From contig JAJGBQ010000001.1 in the NCBI GenBank assembly GCA_022457065.1, positions 992,001-1,056,000 on the forward strand: a DNA stretch of 64,000 nt, written 5' to 3'. The translations under genes were made by a program, and so were the position numbers. The stretch's first letter is position 1, and each line of letters begins with the position of its first letter. The notes under the pieces are model-generated. The model saw only the letters and a list, made by a program, of their open reading frames with translations. It was not told where the DNA came from and did not search any database. Below, piece by piece: positions 9,065 to 20,216 of the stretch. This stretch comes from Curvularia sp. ZM96 (Eukaryota; Ascomycota; Dothideomycetes; Pleosporales; Pleosporaceae).

Positions 9065-12000
9065 GGTGAAGATATCGGGCCGTAGAACCTTTCAATGAAG
9101 AAGGCTGGTTGCTGAAGCCTCGAGTGCAGGGATGACGTCCTCGCACTACTTGGGCGCCCAAACAACTTGTCGTACAAGAAAACGAGACGAAAACGCCAGA
9201 GCGACCGTACTGTGCACCAAAGGTACCATTGCGCTCTTATGTACTGCCGATCCGCAGATTGCTCTAGTTGGTGTTCGCATCCGAGCTTCCATATCGAGCA
9301 GGTGTTAAGCATCCCAAGACCCGCTGGCCTTTGCCAAGAAACCCAAAGCAACCCGCGGCCCGGATAAACAAGGTCGGTATTGGGCGCCTTCAGCTGGCGG
9401 CCGTAATTTTTGGATACGCATTTAATAAGATAGGAAGGTAGATCAAAGTCGCGGGTGGTGGCGGATGTTTGCATTGTCTATGAACTCGCGGAGGAGTGAG
9501 TGCGTCCCGTGTACCAAATGGCCGACATGGTTCGATCGTCGGTACTACTATGCTTTTGTGGGGGGCAGCCGATAGATTGGTTGGTGATGCAAGGGGCAAA
9601 TGTTCTTCTTGGGATTCCACACAGCATGCCAAGGCGCTGTCAGGTCGCTAGTCCGGGATGCCCTTATCGCATCCTTCCTCTACGCCTCCAGCCTTCATTT
9701 CAGAACCCTATTTCTTCGTATCTGACTGCTGTCTATAGATCGATCAAGATCTGTACCGCGTTTAGAAGGGACACGCCGTCCAGGCTGTGAGGCGGTTCTG
9801 TCAAGCGGCGACAAACATTTACCAGGTTATTTCTTCTCGATTGTTTGCTTTTCATCCAGGAGACGATCATCCAGCAAGCATGGGACTTGCTCAAGAAACA
9901 GTAGACGCTCTTGGATCGGATTGGCCATGGTAAGCATTGTACCTACATCTCATTAAGCCGATGCTTTGCCCCTCCGAAGTCACGCAATCTTCATCCAATC
10001 ATTGGTTCCTTTTCGTGCCGACAGTTGACAGTAGGTACGAGGCAGCATAAATGGTTGGAGCTCTCCATTTCGACTAATATCATATTCTAAAGACGCGATC
10101 GCTTTACCTTCGTAGAGCACGCTCGGTCGTATAGGTGACGCGGTCGCAGGTCGACAGAGCCACTGTAGTACGACTATTCATTAGTCCAGTATTGCGCACG
10201 ACATCTACCTGGAAATTTCGTCATTTTCTTCCTCTTTGCAAACTTGTGTTGTAGCGCTACCATGGACGTCGTTAGGATATGCTCTCGTTGCTGACATCAG
10301 ACTTGTGCGTTTCCCCTTCCTCGCGAACCAATCACGACATTCTTGGTTCAGTAATCATTCCATGATTTAGAGAATTATGAATACAACTACTTTCACCATG
10401 TTGAGTATTAGCACTCGATACAGTGGCCAGGTTAAGAAGCAAATGCTCCGATTCTACCTCCAGGCCATACTCAAGGAAGCAGCACGCTGAAATACTTCAG
10501 AAAATGTCACAGCATGGCTGTTGACATTACCAGATCTTCTCCTAAAAGGTAGCTTTTTGAGAGGAGCATGTCCATTGTATCGTTGCTACCTTCGCTCTCT
10601 CTTCAATTCGGTACCGACCGAGTAACTCTTTTCTTGTTGGCGATGCTAATACGATATTGCCTAGCGACATACGATCTACTCCTTTTTGTTGCAACCCAGT
10701 TCAAGCATGGGTCATGTTACTAGATCGCGAGCAGATCATGTCCCAGATGCAATAGTCACTGGCTTCGATATCACTCTCGCCAACGCTAAGTTCTCTTGTG
10801 GAACTCAAGATAACTAAAACTTTGTAGACTTCAGAGTTAGTGCACTGGGAATACTCCCAAGTCCCCATACTTCATTCATCCCAATTGTAAATAACGCTTA
10901 TGTTGTTCTCACACGCAGTGCACTTATTTACAACAAGGAATGCCCAGACAATCCCATCAACCAGTCATGCAGAACTTCATCGTCCAGTCATGTTTCCAGT
11001 TTTGCCCTCCAAGACATTTGCCAGCCCTTGCTGCTGTTCAGAGTAACGATCAAAACCAACCATGTGCTGTAGAGGCACGCCTAAATTTCATGGGTAACAC
11101 GGTAAGCGATACGATTGGACAGATGAGGCAGTATGTCGCGAGAAGGGTAAAGTGATGGTCAGTACAGGATCACGCAGGCCTATGGCTGGGCGCACAGAAA
11201 GCGGGGATATACGGCCCGTTAGTGCAGCCTCCCCTCAACCGGCCGCCTTCAACTCATATCCACTTGCTTGTGGGGCGTGCATCAGCGAGAAACATAACCC
11301 ACTGGGTTTCTGGGATTGTGCGTAGATCTGGGAGACTCTGAGACAAGACGGTTCGTGCTAGATATCGTTTGGATAAGCTGGAATCAATTTAAGGGAGAAT
11401 GCGGCTTGGTTAGATGCACTGTTGTAGTCTGGTGCATGAACCCTGTGAAAGCGCAAGATGGGATACAACAGTAGTGTGAACCAGAGCTCATGTTAAATGC
11501 AACTGGTTCGATGAGGGTCTCGACGCAAAGCCGTTGTCATGTTCACGCTCGCATTCGAGTGCTGGGCAGTTTGCCGGACCCTTGCTTTGTTTCCAGGTTT
11601 GTTTGGCACATGAGCCAAACACTAACATGCTAGTGTTTTGAGACGTCATTCGTAACCACCAACCGAATCACTCTTTGTGCGTCAGTCTGCCTGAAATCTG
11701 GGTATGACAGTTCATGTCTGCGTCATGACGGTTGTCTCGCGGCTTGATCGGTTGGGCCAAGGATGAGACTACGAGCAAGTACGAGCATGCCTAGACTTCA
11801 ACGTGCTTGGAGCCTCGTTTTGCTTTTTAGCAGAAGACCTCACTGTGCACTGCGCGCGAGGGGTAAGTGACTGCTAGCCTATGCATTGGGTTGAGACGAA
11901 GCGGTCGCCTGTTGAAGATCTTTGTTTCGCAGCCTGAATGAAGTTTGGGCCACAGGTGTCATTATTCCCGAAGCTCATCTGGGGAAGGTTGTCGCCCTCA

Positions 12001-12712
12001 TGCCGACCGGGGAGTCCTGAAACGCTTCGCTGCCAGCAAGTTGTTGTCGTGTGCGGTGTCGACAACCAAAGTATTTGTGCCCAACAACGCTTGGACAGGC
12101 TATAGGTGCTCGGAACGCGAAGCCTAAGTATGCAGCGGTGAAGTCTAGAAGAGCGGTGCGTTGTTGGCTAGTAACTGCTGATCGGCAGAACGGGTCAAGG
12201 CAGTACTAGCGAGAAAATGAAACGGGCACCGCCACAAGCGACATTCAAACGTCCGGCGCCAGACCTGGGCGTCGAAACAGCATTGCAAACGCGTCCAGAA
12301 ATAGACCCGTCAGTTTCAGGGTCTTTTTGAGATGAAAGGAGGGCGGGACACTGTGTTGAGCGGCTCCAGAGCCAGGGCAAAGAGAAGAAGCAGCGAGAAA
12401 CGTGGTGCACACGTCGCATCACTCGAGGTGCCAAGGTTGGTGACGGGCGCAGGCAGCCAATCAGACGCGTGGCCTGCGGCGTTTGTCGTCATGCGCCACC
12501 GTGAGGTGACGTCGGTCTCAAGAAATCAAGCCCACCCTTGTCGCGGCATCCATCATTGCTGCGCCTGCGTGGTCAAAGGCATAAAAGCACCGGGGAGCCG
12601 CTGTTGCGACACGGCTCTCCTGAACTGTTCCTCACCGTAGATACTCGTAGCCGTACACATATTCCTCCACCGCCGGCAACTACCCATTCATCGCCTTCTT
12701 AATACCGCCAAC
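9065..12712. other. 3.6-kb stretch without a recognised gene
   Basis: No frame longer than about 150 codons and no family motif was found here. The base composition is ordinary rather than strongly AT-rich. The left few hundred bp should hold the DPP IV promoter. The right end has features of a promoter for the MARVEL gene: CCAATCAG near 12459 and CATAAAAG near 12580. Two overlapping perfect hairpins lie at 11601-11638. A spliced small gene or a long non-coding RNA cannot be excluded by eye. Confidence 0.5.
12580..12590 (+). promoter_or_regulatory. TATA-like element of the MARVEL gene
   Basis: CATAAAAGCAC lies about 130 bp before the ATG at 12713, in a CA/CT-rich leader, with a CCAAT box (GCCAATCAG) about 120 bp further upstream near 12458. 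The assignment rests on position and consensus only. Confidence 0.4.
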
Positions 12713-13268
12713 ATGGTCGCTCCGGCTATTATCATGGGCCTTCGTGGCGTCCAGGTCCTCTTCAGCATTATCGTCCTTGGTCTGACTGCATACCGTACGT
12801 GACATGAGCCCTGTCTTTGCCAGAGCGTCTGCTAACCATATCGCAGTCGTCGATGCCTACATCACATGGGTACCGGGCAGCGTTGCCTTCATGCTGTTTG
12901 CTTCCATCTGGACTCTGCTGGCCGTTGCCTACTTGATGCTTGCGCCGACCCGTTTCCCTGCCGCTGCTCACAAGTATGCCATCGCCGGTGTGGAGTTCGT
13001 CACCATGGTCTTCTGGTTCGCAGCTTTCGTTGCCGTTGCTTCGCTGTGGGGTGACCAGTGGTGGGTCGGCCATGGTACCTTCTGGAGCTGCGGTGTCGCC
13101 GCCATCATCTTCGGAGCATTCATCTGGTATGTATATCATTACCCTCGCCATGGAGGACGGCCTTCTGACATGATTAGGTTGACCTTTGTTGCCACCACCG
13201 TGCTTGCGGCGATGCACATTCGCGGTTCAGCAAGCAGCGATCCTGCTCCACCCATGGCCAACGTTTAA
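12713..13268 (+). CDS. MARVEL-domain integral membrane protein
   Basis: A three-exon gene of 150 aa: 12713-12794, 12847-13126 and 13178-13268. Intron 1 is 52 bp (GTACGT…TCGCAG). Intron 2 is 51 bp (GTATGT…CTGAC…TTAG). The spliced protein has four hydrophobic helices: residues 7-27, a second after 'VDAYITWVPGSVAF', a third around 'GVEFVTMVFWFAAFVAVASL', and a fourth formed across the last splice ('IIFGAFIW' joined to 'LTFVATTVLAAMHI'). This is the four-helix plan of fungal MARVEL proteins (Nce102-like size class), thought to organise plasma-membrane domains. The last helix is continuous only if intron 2 is removed. Intron 2 is in frame and stop-free, so retention would insert 17 residues into helix 4. 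Confidence 0.85.
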
Positions 13269-14796
13269 GCAACGACCTAATTCGGTTTTTATCAACTGCT
13301 CACGATAGCACATGCCAGCATTTGGCCATACGGAAATGATACCCCAAACTATCTCTTTGTCTCGTTCGCATGTTGTTTTAGTATGTCGGAGCATGCTAGC
13401 TCGGCGTTTGTGCCTAGCGTAGCGTATGTTGTTAGTATATTCTAAATCGCCGCAGCCACGAGCCTAATGAATCTCTATTTCTTCTGATGTCCTTAGTACT
13501 GATATGCGTAATTCTAATCGTAATGCCTTTTGCGTATTTGGAGACCGCTGATTGTGATTGTAGGATTGACTGGCATTGCTGTTGCTTGGCTGCGCTGCGT
13601 TTCGTTTTGTCGGGCAATCCGGATCTGTTGGCAAGTCATGGCCCCGTCATGCCCAGCAATTGTGTGAATTAGCCATAGCTCGTCGATCTCCGCTAGATGG
13701 TCACGTGATGATTCTGCCGGGCATTTGTCCTCCGAGGCAGATGAGGTGTGAGCCAACCATCCGCACGCACCTTGCAAACGGGCTGCCTCAGGTCCTTTGT
13801 ACGAATTCTCGGCATTTCACACTTTGCCATGTTGCCGCAAAGCGTTGTCGCTAGTTAAGGCAACCAACACGGCGAGTTGTTCTTTGATTGACTTGCATAA
13901 GCGGTCGACATGGTGGCCCAGTGTAATCCTTCGCTTGCGCAGTCGGAGCGAATGGCCATGCTTCCCCCACCCCAACAGCAGACACACCCATGGGCCGATT
14001 GGAACTTATAGGCTTGGCTCCGCTCGGGAGGGATTTCCACGAGTTGACAGCGCTTGTCCCGTCGCCAGTTCCGCCGCCACTTGCTACGGCGCCAACATCA
14101 CGAGAATCTGCCGTACGCGAGCTGTGGTTGTCATGCGTAGTCAGACGGCTCGTTCCCCTCTTAACTGCAAGGTCACCAGCATTGTCTACATGCGTACCAT
14201 ACTCGTGGCCGGGCGAAACCCGCCATGGCAGGGGCAATCTATTCTATGAGTCCGCCCTGATCTGTCAAATTATCTTCACATTGGCAAAGTGGACTGTCCA
14301 ATTGGGAGGATGCACAGGATGCACCCCAAGCCAACGGGTCAAGACATCCTAGTCACGCACAACGAGGGCTCCAAGAGGCGCAAATCAGTCGTGCCGCTGC
14401 AACTCCAAAGTGCAACCTCCGACGGCCTGGTTCACTCCACAATGAACAGGTTAAAGGACGGTTTGGGTAGCGTTGTTATACGAAAGAGGCGTATGTTCGG
14501 CCAACGGTAAGCACGATTCGGTGCATCAGCATCCGGTCATTGGACCAACAAGATCAATTTAGCCGGTGCCAAGCCATGCAAGCCCAATCTACCGACACGC
14601 TTCTCCAATATAAGATGCCGCTTCGGTATTACGGTCACGTTCTCCGTCTTAGCCACCCCGTGTCCCGGAGCGTCTGGGGTAGCGAGCCGGGGTAGTGGGT
14701 CATGATTGCGGCAGCAGGCTGTATAAAGTATGTCAACTCCCAGCATGCTCGACTCCCAGCACCCGTTTTCACTTCATTGCTCTCAAACCCGCCGTC
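13269..14796. other. Intergenic region upstream of the sugar transporter
   Basis: About 1.5 kb. Frames on both strands lack any motif. The final 130 bp look like a promoter, with two CreA/Mig1-type SYGGRG boxes and a TATA-like TGTATAAAG near 14717. Confidence 0.5.
14675..14693 (+). promoter_or_regulatory. Pair of CreA/Mig1-type carbon repression boxes
   Basis: CTGGGG (14675-14680) and CCGGGG (14688-14693) both match the SYGGRG consensus of the fungal carbon catabolite repressor CreA. They are 13 bp apart in the same orientation and 104-122 bp upstream of a sugar-transporter ATG. The motif is short and frequent, so function is inferred from pairing and context. Confidence 0.35.
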
Positions 14797-16644
14797 ATGG
14801 GTATCTTAAAGCATGCGGAGGGCACTTCTGCCGAACCCATCATCACTCGCATGGTGGAGCAGGACAAGGTGCGATGGTGGAAGAAAAAGAACCTGCGAAT
14901 CATGTACATCTGGCTCTTCTGCTGCTGCATGGGCGTTGAAATCACGTCTGGTTTTGACTCGCAGCTCATCGGCACGCTTCAATTCTCGACTCCGTTCAAC
15001 AAGTGTACGTCCTACCTGTTTTTCCTGCTTTGGACAAGTGCTAAGAGGCATAGATTTCGGAGATGGCTACATGGACAAGGACAACAAACCATCCATCGAC
15101 CCACGCATCATTGGTTTTATGTCTTCATGTTATCAACTCGGCTCGATTCTTGCAGTCCCTGTCGTCCCATGGCTGAGTCAAAGATACGGCAGGCGTATGA
15201 CTGTCTTCGTGGGTTCCATTATCATGGTCATTGGTGCCCTTCTGCAAGGATTCGCCCAACACAGTGAGTTTCGACCAAAAAGCGCAACTATACAGTGTTT
15301 CTTACAAGTCGTTAGTCGCCATGTATATCATTGCACGTATGCTACTTGGATTTGGAATTCTCTTTGCCATCGTCTCCGGATCATCCCTAATTGGAGAGCT
15401 CGCCTACCCCAAAGAACGACCTTTCATGACTTCCCTTTTCAACGCGTCTTACTTTATCGGTTCGATTGTCGCCGCTGCGATTTCCATCAAGACAACTGAT
15501 ATCACGGGAGACTGGGGCTGGAGAATTCCTTCACTTCTCCAGATCTGCCCTTCCCTGTTGCAAATTGGCACTGTTTGGTATGACTGCTATCGAGCTAAAA
15601 CAAACTCTTGCTAACTGAAGTGATAAGGTTGCTTCCTGAAAGCCCTCGTTGGCTTATCAGCCGCGATCGTGAGGAGGAGGCTCTCGCTGTCTTGGTCAAA
15701 TACCACGCCGAAGGGGACGCCAACTCTGTCCTTGTGCATGCAGAAATGGCCCAGATTCGATCTACTATCAAGCTCGAAATGGAGAACTCCAAGCAATCCT
15801 GGATGGACATGGTCCGGACCCCTGGTATGCGCCGACGTGTGGTCATCGCCTCATTCCTGGGTTTGTTCACTCAGATGAGCGGCAACACCCTTCTCTCTTA
15901 CTACCAGAAGCTGCTTTTCAACTTGATGGGCTTCACCAATGACAGCGTCAAGACGCGCATCAACATGGCCAACCAGTGCTGGAGTCTGCTGAATGCTGTC
16001 GTTATCGCCCTCGTGGTGACCCGTTTCCGCCGCCGCTGGATGTTCATGCTTTCCGCTGGATCCATGGTGATGGTTTTCATGGCCATTACTATTACTCTTC
16101 ACTCCCTGCAAGTAGCCGACAAAACGGATACGAAGAACAATGCCGCTCAGATCGCATCTCTATTCTTCTACTTCGCCTATTCGCCTTGCTACAACATCGG
16201 AAACAACTCGCTTACGTACACCTACCTGGTCGAACTATTCCCCTATGCCCAAAGAACCATGGGTATCGGCACGGAACAAATCTTCGGCAAGCTGGCTGGT
16301 TTCTTCTCCATTTACGTCAACCCGATCGCTCTTACCGCCATCGAGTGGAGGTACTTTGCCATCTACTGCGGATGGATTTCATTCGAGTTCATGTTCGTCT
16401 ACTTCATGTACCCTGAGACGTACAACCGCACGCTCGAAGAATTGACATTCTGTAAGTTGAGACTATTCTTTGTTATCATTTTTCTCAAGCATCATTTACT
16501 GACTTTATGCCTCCTACAGTGTTCGAAGACAACCTTGCCGATGAAGCTAGCAAGGCAGTTGAGAAGTCGGTTAACCATGGCATCAACGATGGCACTCTGG
16601 AATATGGGAAGACGGGAACGACGACTATTGAACGCGCTGCTTAA
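14797..16644 (+). CDS. MFS sugar transporter (sugar porter family)
   Basis: A five-exon gene of 542 aa: 14797-15004, 15054-15263, 15316-15577, 15628-16451 and 16520-16644. All introns are 49-68 bp with GT-AG ends, and the phases close exactly. The protein has the 12-helix sugar-porter layout. Diagnostic motifs are 'GFDSQLIGTLQF' in helix 1, 'SQRYGRRMT' after helix 2 (loop RxGRR), 'GELAYPKERP', 'LPESPRWLISRDREEEAL' at the end of helix 6, 'SGNTLLSYYQ' in helix 7, 'ELFPYAQRTMGIG' and the final 'YPETYNRTLEEL'. It resembles the lactose/hexose permease subgroup of fungi; the substrate cannot be told from sequence. It is likely proton-coupled and in the plasma membrane. Putative CreA sites precede it. 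Confidence 0.92.
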
Positions 16645-17229
16645 GATGTTTTCTTTGCGGTACCATCACTCGTTGCCTTTATTTTGCGACATGTAATGGA
16701 CATCAATGCAGACCTGAGAACGAATGAATATTCATGATATCGAAAGACTACAACTTGACTTGACTTTGAGTGCTCCCGTGTTTCTAATAGTGTTGCAATG
16801 GATCAATATCGCAATGCGTGCTCGATCTATTCTCAACTCTTGAACGCTGACTGTTGCCAAATGTTGCGTCTGCTTTCGCCGCGAACTTCTTGACTAATAT
16901 CGCTAATGTAGCTCGTGAATCCTTCTTCCATGATGTGAATATTATGAAATCAGTTCTTCTATACCATATTCGGTCTAGTGCCTGGGTGATACTTATCGCG
17001 CGTGACTCGGTACAGGCAATCGACCAGTGGTGTTTAAGACAAGCACTTTGTGTAAGACATTTCGAACCTCTAACAATTCAACAATCATTGTGCGAAAACA
17101 CAGTTAAAAGTGTAGTGATATTCACAAAGGAAGGTGCACAATTCACTATGCAATCTAAAACATTGAAATTCCAGTCCTCGCACCGCCGTTTACATACTGC
17201 AATTATATGGACTGATTCATCAAATCAAC
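16645..17229. other. Intergenic region before the coiled-coil gene
   Basis: About 585 bp, moderately AT-rich. A frame from 16854 overlaps the start of the next gene but has no coding character or motif. Confidence 0.5.
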
Positions 17230-18624
17230 ATGTTCATGATGTCTCAAAAAGATGCTTCGCGTTCCACATATTCTGCTGCTTCGTCAGCGGATGCAAACTA
17301 CGACTGGATACTTGGTCCCCACGAGAGCGGCAGCTCAACTCAGGCTACGGAGATCGATCCGATAGAAGAAGAGCTAGACTCGTTGAGGCGCAATGAAGCC
17401 CTTATCACACAGCAGTATGCTCGACTTTTGGAGAAGAACGATAGGATTGAGCTCGGAAAGCAACCGGAGCAGCTTAGTGAACTCGAGACTGAGATCAAAG
17501 ATCTGCGAGAAGAGACTGACGTTGAGCCGGGAGAACTAGAGTTGAAACTCCTGCTCGCGAAGAATTTCATGAAGCAGAAACAGAAAAGTCAGGCAGTTGC
17601 AAAGCTGGAAGAATCCCAAGTCCGCCTCGAAGTCGCACGAGATACCGCGGAAGCTGAGGTAAAAGGACTTCGACACGTTGGCTGTGCCAGTGAGAAGCTG
17701 AGAAGGCAAGATGACGCTGATACGCAGCGGAAGCTTGAACTAATTCGTCGGGTTCAAGGATACATGGTTGAGCTCGTGGAACTCGAAGCTGGTGGTGGTA
17801 ATAGTGTTCAGGAGTGCTTGGATACGATTTCGCCACCTAAGCTTAGTTTCTCTGCTGTCACCACCGGTGCGTGTACCGCGCCTATTGAGACCGAAGACGA
17901 TGAGACTGAGATCGAAGAGCTTAGAGAATATATATCGACTGTGGAGCTGGAGAACGCAGTACTGATGACTCACTTCACCAACTCTACTAACAGCTACCGC
18001 AAATTAGTGGCAGACTTTGATACCGCAGTTGAACATGTCCACGCTCTTCGCGAGACGAACCTCAGACTCACCACCAGGAATGATAATCTCGTCTCGCAGC
18101 TGGAAGCCCAGATGCAGCTTCTGCGCACCAAGGACCAAGACACGGAGCAGCGAGTCGCTCAAGCTAGGGCAGAAGTGACAGCGGAATACCAAGCTAGAAT
18201 CGACGCCCTCGAGGCCCAACGACAGCGCACTTACTCAATTTTCTCAGACCCAGATTTCGTGGCTAGTCTCCGGGACTCCAATGCTTCCATCCACTCGCTT
18301 TCCCGCTCACTCACCCCCACCGTACCCTGCAGCAACCCATGCTGCGCTGGGTCCGCAGCCGCCCAAGCACCCAATGTAACCCTAAACATAAACCTTAGGC
18401 CCAACGATAGGGGTCTCTGGTCTTTGCTCCGTCATGTCCACAGAAGCGTGTTCTGGACGTCCCTCAATATTGAGGGGCCGCGGCGTCTTGTGCAGGAGTT
18501 TGTTGCTAGTATCGAGCAGGCGGATAGGGAGTTTGAAGAACAGGCGCGGAGAGTGGCGAGGCTGGAGCGTGCTGTTGCGGATCGAGCAGAGGATTTTGCG
18601 ATGTTGAGGGAGTGGTTGGGGTGA
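17230..18624 (+). CDS. Coiled-coil hypothetical protein
   Basis: A single-exon frame of 464 aa, not recognised. Residues 35-160 are rich in Glu, Lys, Gln and Leu with heptad spacing (for example 'EEELDSLRRNEALITQQYARL'). A second coiled coil spans about 215-345 ('RLTTRNDNLVSQLEAQMQLL'), with a third at the C-terminus. Between the last two is a Ser-rich linker and a Cys-containing turn 'PCSNPCCAGSAAAQAP'. A more ordered segment 'LWSLLRHVHRSVFWTSLNI' precedes the C-terminal helix. A structural or scaffolding role is possible but unproven. Start choice is uncertain among Met1, Met3 and Met4. Confidence 0.65.
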   Translation: MFMMSQKDASRSTYSAASSADANYDWILGPHESGSSTQATEIDPIEEELDSLRRNEALITQQYARLLEKNDRIELGKQPEQLSELETEIKDLREETDVEPGELELKLLLAKNFMKQKQKSQAVAKLEESQVRLEVARDTAEAEVKGLRHVGCASEKLRRQDDADTQRKLELIRRVQGYMVELVELEAGGGNSVQECLDTISPPKLSFSAVTTGACTAPIETEDDETEIEELREYISTVELENAVLMTHFTNSTNSYRKLVADFDTAVEHVHALRETNLRLTTRNDNLVSQLEAQMQLLRTKDQDTEQRVAQARAEVTAEYQARIDALEAQRQRTYSIFSDPDFVASLRDSNASIHSLSRSLTPTVPCSNPCCAGSAAAQAPNVTLNINLRPNDRGLWSLLRHVHRSVFWTSLNIEGPRRLVQEFVASIEQADREFEEQARRVARLERAVADRAEDFAMLREWLG

Positions 18625-19271
18625 AGACTGGTTTGTTTGCATGCAGGGTGATGTGCTGCGAGAGAGGAGTGGGGAGCGGAGAGGGAAATGAAAGAACCAG
18701 AGCGAATTGTCATGTGGCTAGTTCAGATTTTTTTGGCTTAAAAGGCTTCAGGGTTTATATCATTCAGAATTTGTATATGATTTTCTTGGGTATTGTTATT
18801 ATCAAAGCGCTTGGGTGGATTTCGTGTGCAGTGTATGGGCACGTGATGTAAGGATGACTTGTCCACTCTGAGATTTCCGAGAACTGGACATGCATATTTC
18901 GCTCGGTTAGCAGGGACTCCGGGGTCAGTCGTGCCTGCGATCATTATTATGTAGCTTCAAGAGATGGTTGCTATTGGTCAACATGATGTCATCATCAGCC
19001 GCGCTTGGCTGTGCACCGCTATTGTGGCTGCCTGATGCGCTTCATATGACAAGAGTGAACAAGGAAACGTTTCCTTTTCAAGATCACAGTTATCGCTAGG
19101 ATATTATCGATTGAAGTTGCATGTGAGCGACAACAGACACTTTTGCATTCTACCTTCTATTCCCTACCACAACTGAGAATCATCAATCAAACTATGATTT
19201 CGGCTACTGTATAGAGAACCGCAGCCTCCTTTTTCATACTTGCTACAATTACGATTTTTACCAATCCAGAA
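18625..19271. other. Intergenic region upstream of the SGNH gene
   Basis: About 650 bp. An inverted CCAAT box (CTATTGGTCAA) lies near 18972 and may serve the SGNH gene. Nothing else is identified. Confidence 0.45.
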
Positions 19272-20216
19272 ATGACTTCAGCAGCTACATCAGCCCCGAG
19301 GATCGACTCTGATGAGTTTTACTATGAGTACAAAGGGCATACGATCAGCGACCTCGTCAAATTCCATAACATCACCATTTCTGAGCGACCGAACAAACCC
19401 ATCATCTATCTCGCTGGCGACTCCTCTCTGGATAACAAGTTCTGGGTGGAGAGGTCGGTTGGCAACGCCAATGGAAAAGTGCCAGACATTTACCTCAAGA
19501 CGTTGAAGGAGCCTGCCACTCCTAGGCCGGATGTTGCTTATTGGATGAACTACTTTCTCGCGGACCGCGCAACGTGCATCAACACAGCAGTCGAGGAATC
19601 TTTTCTACGAGAGCGTGACAACAAACTTCTGCCTCACGACGAATTCATCCGCGACAACATCCGACCTAATGACATGCTCATCGTCAGCGTCGGTGGAAAC
19701 GATGTTGTTCTAAAGCCCAGTCTCCCAACAGTCGATCATATGCTTCAGCTTACGCAGTTCACGCCCCGAAAATCACTTGAGGATGGAACAGCAAAATCCA
19801 TGCAATACTTCAAGCACATGTTCGGTACCCAAATTCAAGACTACATCACTCGCCTTACGGCTAAGACGAGACCGCGCGCTGTTATCGCTTGTATGATATA
19901 CTATCCTCTGGAGTCTGGTCTGGATCAGACGAGCTGGGCGGATGCAAAGCTGGATTTCCTTGGGTACAATTCGGATCCAGGGCAGTTACAGACGGCGATC
20001 CGTGCATTGTACGAGTTTGCAACCAAGAGCATAAAGGTGGAGGGAACGACTGTTGTACCGTATGCGTTGTTCGAGCCTCTGAATGGAAAGTTCGCAGACG
20101 ATTATACGGCGAGGGTGGAACCGAGTGGCGAGGGCGGCAAGAAGATGGCACAGGGATTTGTGAAGCTAATTGATGGTGTATTGAATACGAGCAATGGGAC
20201 ATCGGTGTCGTCTTAG
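19272..20216 (+). CDS. SGNH/GDSL-like hydrolase, atypical C-terminal block
   Basis: A single-exon gene of 314 aa without signal peptide, so probably intracellular. Block I is 'IIYLAGDSSLDNKFW' (candidate nucleophile Ser51). Block III is 'IVSVGGNDVV' (Asn143, oxyanion hole). Between them is 'WMNYFLADRATCINTAVEES'. In the C-terminal region, where SGNH esterases have DxxH, this protein has 'DYTARVEPSGEGG' (277-289): Asp277 is present, but Glu283 sits where His is expected. It may belong to a divergent family with a different dyad, or may not be hydrolytic. Substrate unknown. Confidence 0.7.
   Translation: MTSAATSAPRIDSDEFYYEYKGHTISDLVKFHNITISERPNKPIIYLAGDSSLDNKFWVERSVGNANGKVPDIYLKTLKEPATPRPDVAYWMNYFLADRATCINTAVEESFLRERDNKLLPHDEFIRDNIRPNDMLIVSVGGNDVVLKPSLPTVDHMLQLTQFTPRKSLEDGTAKSMQYFKHMFGTQIQDYITRLTAKTRPRAVIACMIYYPLESGLDQTSWADAKLDFLGYNSDPGQLQTAIRALYEFATKSIKVEGTTVVPYALFEPLNGKFADDYTARVEPSGEGGKKMAQGFVKLIDGVLNTSNGTSVSS

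Noticed and set aside
8129..9085. Long plus-strand open frame of 318 codons
   Set aside because: It is antisense to the DPP IV gene, whose motifs and signal peptide are unambiguous; long antisense frames are expected from its codon bias.
9885..9990. Short ATG frame (MGLAQETVDALG…) ending at a GTAAGC donor-like site
   Set aside because: No downstream exon could be joined that gives a longer protein or a known motif.
12332..12640. 102-codon frame upstream of the MARVEL gene
   Set aside because: It covers the putative CCAAT and TATA elements of that gene and has no coding character.
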